Shown: in pieces, positions 6,877 to 8,690 of the stretch | How the letters are laid out: the number at the start of each line of letters is the position of its first letter | Position numbering within the stretch: the first letter of the stretch is position 1 | Assembly (NCBI GenBank): GCA_005887855.1 | Contig: VBQB01000132.1 | Location: 1-8,690, forward strand | Length of the DNA stretch: 8,690 bases | From: Verrucomicrobiota bacterium | Lineage (GTDB): Bacteria; Verrucomicrobiota; Verrucomicrobiae; Chthoniobacterales; UBA10450 | Direction of reading: 5' to 3' | Program-made: the position numbers and the translations under genes | Notes under the pieces: generated by a model | The model's database searches: none | What the model was told of the DNA's origin: nothing | What the model saw: the letters and a program-made list of their open reading frames with translations, nothing else

Positions 6877-7458
6877 GTGGCTTCATTAGTGCTGGCGTCA
6901 CGTTCGCCCCGGCGGAACACGCTGCTTGCTAAAGCTGGATTCGAATTCGAAAGCTTGTCGCCGCGCGTTGCGGAAAAGTTTGATCTCGATCTAACGCTCC
7001 GCGAGCTCACCGCGTGGAATGCGATCCGAAAGGGGATATCGATCGCACGAGCGCATCCTCATAAGGTCGTGCTCGCGGCCGACACACTGATCGCGCTGAA
7101 CGACGACATCATCGGCAAACCAGCCGATTTCAGCGAGGCTGCGCAGATTCTACGGCGCCTGAGCGGACGAACTCACGAAGTGTGTTCCGCCGTTTTCATT
7201 TGTCATTTCGCCGCCGGAAGAACGGCAGCCTTTCATGAGATTTCGCGGGTTCGCTTTCGCCGTCTGAGCAACGCGCTGATCGATAATTACCTGGCGAAAG
7301 TGCATCCGCTGGATAAGGCCGGCGCCTACGCGGCCCAAGGTCATGGCGCGGAGATCATCGCAAAGATCGAGGGCTCTTACACAAACGTCGTTGGCCTGCC
7401 GATGGAACAAACGGTCGGCGCGCTCGCCGAATTCGGCATCCAACCAAAATCGACCTAA
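6877..7458 (+). CDS. maf: Maf family nucleoside triphosphate pyrophosphatase
   Basis: The 193-residue product has the full Maf signature: ASRSPRR at 7-13 (substrate phosphate loop), AADTLI with the likely catalytic D69, GKP (80-82), RLSGRTHEV (94-102), DKAGAYAAQG (146-155) and GSYTNVVGLP (166-175). Maf proteins hydrolyse dTTP, UTP or modified nucleotides to monophosphate and pyrophosphate and are linked to septum formation and nucleotide-pool cleaning. The GAYAAQG block with Q154 places it nearer the YhdE (dTTP/UTP) subfamily than YceF. The start is GTG at 6877, preceded by GAAAGG six bases upstream, one of the few Shine-Dalgarno-like sites here. It follows the DUF4412 gene by 26 bp. Its TAA stop (7456-7458) lies inside ACCTAAC, the outer core of an attC-like site, so cassette-like DNA begins exactly where this gene ends. 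Confidence 0.95.
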   Translation: MASLVLASRSPRRNTLLAKAGFEFESLSPRVAEKFDLDLTLRELTAWNAIRKGISIARAHPHKVVLAADTLIALNDDIIGKPADFSEAAQILRRLSGRTHEVCSAVFICHFAAGRTAAFHEISRVRFRRLSNALIDNYLAKVHPLDKAGAYAAQGHGAEIIAKIEGSYTNVVGLPMEQTVGALAEFGIQPKST

Positions 7459-7549
7459 CGAGATTGACGTCGAATGTATAATCCCGCTATCAACCATCAA
7501 CTCTCAACCTCAGCTGACGCTCCCGCCCGGCTGCATCGCTTGGTTAGGC
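7453..7549 (-). other. attC-like recombination site following the CPBP gene
   Basis: Read on the minus strand, the 97-bp stretch starts with GCCTAAC (7549-7543, matching R'' RYYYAAC) and ends with GTTAGGT (7459-7453, matching R' GTTRRRY). It lies 17 bp after the stop of the CPBP gene, where an attC site of a gene cassette should be. The first 19 bases (7549-7531) share 15 identities with the first 19 of the second site (8540-8522), including the L''-like GATGC. The L' arm pairs only weakly with L'' and the middle is not clearly palindromic, so the site may be degenerate or hybrid. The outer core contains the maf stop codon. Confidence 0.55.
7490..7510. repeat. Three tandem 7-bp units of TCAACNN
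   Basis: TCAACCA, TCAACTC and TCAACCT lie head to tail in the middle of the 97-bp attC-like site, downstream of maf. The low-complexity heptad may be native to the sequence after maf rather than part of a classical attC fold. Confidence 0.4.
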
Positions 7550-7566
7550 GGTATTCCGTAGGCAAA

Positions 7567-8343
7567 TCAGTCATGCGCAAGGTAGATCAATATCTCGAAG
7601 ATCGACAAATCCGTAACCGCATGAGCGACAAAAGGAACGAGAAGGCCTCGCGTCTGCCACCGTAGAACACCCAGTATCGCTCCGTAAGCTGATGCAAGCA
7701 ATATTCCAAGGCTTCCACTGGGAAACCCGTGCAGATGAACAACTCCAAACGATACGGCCTGCATCAGGACAACTTGGAAAGTCGGCAATCCCGTCCGTTC
7801 GAGGGCGTGGAAGACGACACCACGCCAAATCATCTCTTCCACCGCTGCGTTGAACAGTGCAAATCCGAGACCCAGAAGCACGAGTCTTCCGGGAGACCAT
7901 GTGGGAATCAAACCCGCTTGCCACGTGACGTCGGGACGCGCCAGCTTGAACCAAAGCAGAAGAGACACAGCAGAACCGACTGCGACGGTCGCGGCGGCAA
8001 TCCACATCGGCAGCGTCGGATGGCCCACCCGCAACCATGCTGTGGTCAGGCGTAACGGCCGGAAACTCTGGACCAATGCCCAATACAAAAGGACCGGCAT
8101 GAGGAAGATCCAGGGCCATCGGCGAGTGCCGGGAAGCACGGAAAATAGGGTTAACGAACAGAGTAAGATGCCAAGATGAACCGTATTCCAATCATGTCGG
8201 GGAATAGCTCGGACCAATAGTACGAGTTGCACGATGACCAACCCCCAAACGAAGCTTCCGGGTACGAATGGACGTACAATAGAAATGATTATGAGGAGAA
8301 TTATCGCTGATCTCTCCTCCGGACGTGACACCTCTCCGTTCAT
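7567..8343 (-). CDS. CPBP family intramembrane metalloprotease, probable cassette gene
   Basis: The 258-residue, highly hydrophobic protein has about seven or eight membrane segments and the CPBP/Abi (Rce1-like) motifs. The first is EEMIWRG with E169, E170 and R174 (EExxxR); the second is FGVVHLHG with H203; the third is HAVTD with H241. These residues line the membrane active site of Rce1-type glutamate/metal proteases. Bacterial members act in bacteriocin self-immunity, peptide maturation and possibly phage or stress responses, but most have no known substrate. All motif residues are present, so it is probably active. The ATG is 10 bp after a GTTAGGC core and the stop is 17 bp before GCCTAAC, the compact layout of an integron gene cassette. 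It is on the opposite strand to maf. There is no clear Shine-Dalgarno sequence. The family is confident, the substrate unknown. Confidence 0.9.
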   Translation of the reverse strand: MNGEVSRPEERSAIILLIIISIVRPFVPGSFVWGLVIVQLVLLVRAIPRHDWNTVHLGILLCSLTLFSVLPGTRRWPWIFLMPVLLYWALVQSFRPLRLTTAWLRVGHPTLPMWIAAATVAVGSAVSLLLWFKLARPDVTWQAGLIPTWSPGRLVLLGLGFALFNAAVEEMIWRGVVFHALERTGLPTFQVVLMQAVSFGVVHLHGFPSGSLGILLASAYGAILGVLRWQTRGLLVPFVAHAVTDLSIFEILIYLAHD

Positions 8344-8353
8344 CGCTGGCTCT

Positions 8354-8540
8354 GCCTAACTACAATTCGACGAAACTTTGTTTCGCCTAGTTCGGCTTTT
8401 ACTCACGGCGTGGTTCCCGGCAAAAGGAAAGAACAGTTAATCCTGTAGCCGCGGCTTCTGACAGGCAATCCTAAAATGATTGAGCTCGTGCCCAGTTTTT
8501 CCGAAACGGGTGCCCACTGTACCGCATCAAATGGTTAGGC
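8354..8540 (-). other. attC-like recombination site upstream of the CPBP gene
   Basis: On the minus strand the site opens with GCCTAAC (8540-8534) and closes with GTTAGGC (8360-8354), perfect reverse complements. Inside the cores, TTTGATGCGGTAC (starting about 8531) can pair with GTTTCGTCGAA (about 8376-8366), with one G-T wobble on each side, one mismatch and a 2-base TG bulge. That is the R-box, spacer, L-box with extrahelical bases layout known for attC. At 187 bp it is longer than usual (about 57-150 bp). No perfect RYYYAAC core lies closer, so it may carry extra sequence such as a promoter for the CPBP gene. It also contains a 6-bp hairpin at 8371-8385 and a CTGTAG (8443-8448). Confidence 0.5.
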
Positions 8541-8602
8541 GGCATCATGGTGCTTTTCTGAACGTAAAGCGTTACGTAATGTTCCTAACTTTGCTTTCGG
8601 AA

Positions 8603-8690
8603 TTACGGTGGCAGAGAAGTCAGTTGACCTGAGACTGCTTGCCATCGCCCGGCTTGCCGGACGTACATGTCCGTCCAACGAAAGCGATGG
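8603..8690 (-). CDS. C-terminal end of a SnoaL/NTF2-like (DUF4440-type) protein, partial
   Basis: The reverse strand is open from the right edge (codons in phase with 8689) to TAA at 8605-8603. The 28 residues include FRWTDMYVRQAGRWQAVSGQ, which closely follows the last two strands of DUF4440/NTF2-like proteins (typically 'yRfTDvwvrrdGrWqvvaaQ'), and ends LTSLPP. The N-terminal 90 to 110 residues are outside the window. These small cone-shaped proteins include ketosteroid-isomerase- and SnoaL-like enzymes and many of unknown role, and they are frequent cargo of environmental integron cassettes. It has the same orientation as the CPBP gene and lies 62 bp before the next GCCTAAC core, so it fits as the preceding cassette. 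The call rests on a short segment. Confidence 0.68.
   Translation of the reverse strand, partial: HRFRWTDMYVRQAGRWQAVSGQLTSLPP

Larger units (their letters stand above)
7459..8359 (-). mobile_element. Predicted 901-bp integron-type gene cassette (CPBP)
   Basis: If both core sites recombine between the G and TT of GTTRRRY, as in integrons, the mobile unit would be 901 bp: a short leader, the CPBP protease gene and its attC-like site. Excision would leave the maf stop codon intact. This is inferred from core sites and gene spacing. The integrase gene is not in the window. Confidence 0.5.

Noticed and set aside
7571..8191. 206-codon minus-strand frame overlapping the CPBP gene
   Set aside because: It is a shifted frame of the CPBP gene. 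The CPBP frame carries all family motifs, and this one has none.
8583..8589. TCCTAAC/GTTAGGA as a further cassette core
   Set aside because: It does not match RYYYAAC/GTTRRRY at the outer base and has no partner core at suitable spacing.
8535..8690. Alternative minus-strand frame of 51 codons ending in the TAA of GCCTAAC
   Set aside because: A stop codon inside R'' is common in cassettes, but the residues resemble no family, while the other frame ends in a recognisable NTF2-like C-terminus.

Overview
The window looks like a chromosomal segment of a soil or freshwater Verrucomicrobiota bacterium, most likely of the Chthoniobacterales/'Spartobacteria' type. This is inferred from gene content (a UVR-motif protein without zinc fingers, a DUF4412 protein, secreted proteins with Ser/Pro-rich tails), the near absence of Shine-Dalgarno sequences at convincing starts, and palindromic intergenic repeats of a kind I associate with that group. 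No rRNA, tRNA or CRISPR is visible, so the assignment is not proven.

Layout. The left part (1-4996) is on the minus strand. Read in transcription order from the right it holds xerD (4996-4097), a 597-residue membrane-anchored protein of unknown function (3997-2204), a 103-residue unknown protein (2093-1782), nuoA (1742-1371), a Dabb-domain protein (1283-966) and the N-terminal 286 codons of a family 4 glycosyltransferase that runs off the left edge (858-1). A divergent intergenic region (4997-5130) separates these from plus-strand genes: a UVR-motif protein (5131-5883), a 226-bp gap filled with palindromic repeats, a secreted DUF4412 protein (6110-6850) and a Maf nucleotide pyrophosphatase (6877-7458). 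These look like ordinary lineage genes.

The accessory part begins at the maf stop codon. From 7453 to the right edge the sequence is organised like an integron cassette array on the minus strand. Two attC-like sites (7453-7549 and 8354-8540), bounded by 7-base cores of the R''/R' type (RYYYAAC...GTTRRRY), flank a CPBP-family intramembrane protease gene (8343-7567). Its start lies 10 bp after one core site and its stop 17 bp before the next. Beyond the second site, in the same orientation, lies the C-terminal end of a SnoaL/NTF2-like (DUF4440-type) protein (8690-8603). No integron integrase is in the window; the only tyrosine recombinase is a housekeeping XerD. The array may belong to a chromosomal integron whose integrase lies to the right, or be a cluster of attC sites without an integrase.

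Functional links are mostly loose: respiration (nuoA, split from other nuo genes), chromosome dimer resolution (xerD), nucleotide-pool cleaning (maf), polysaccharide synthesis (glycosyltransferase) and envelope proteins of unknown role. The cassette-like region is the most interesting feature.
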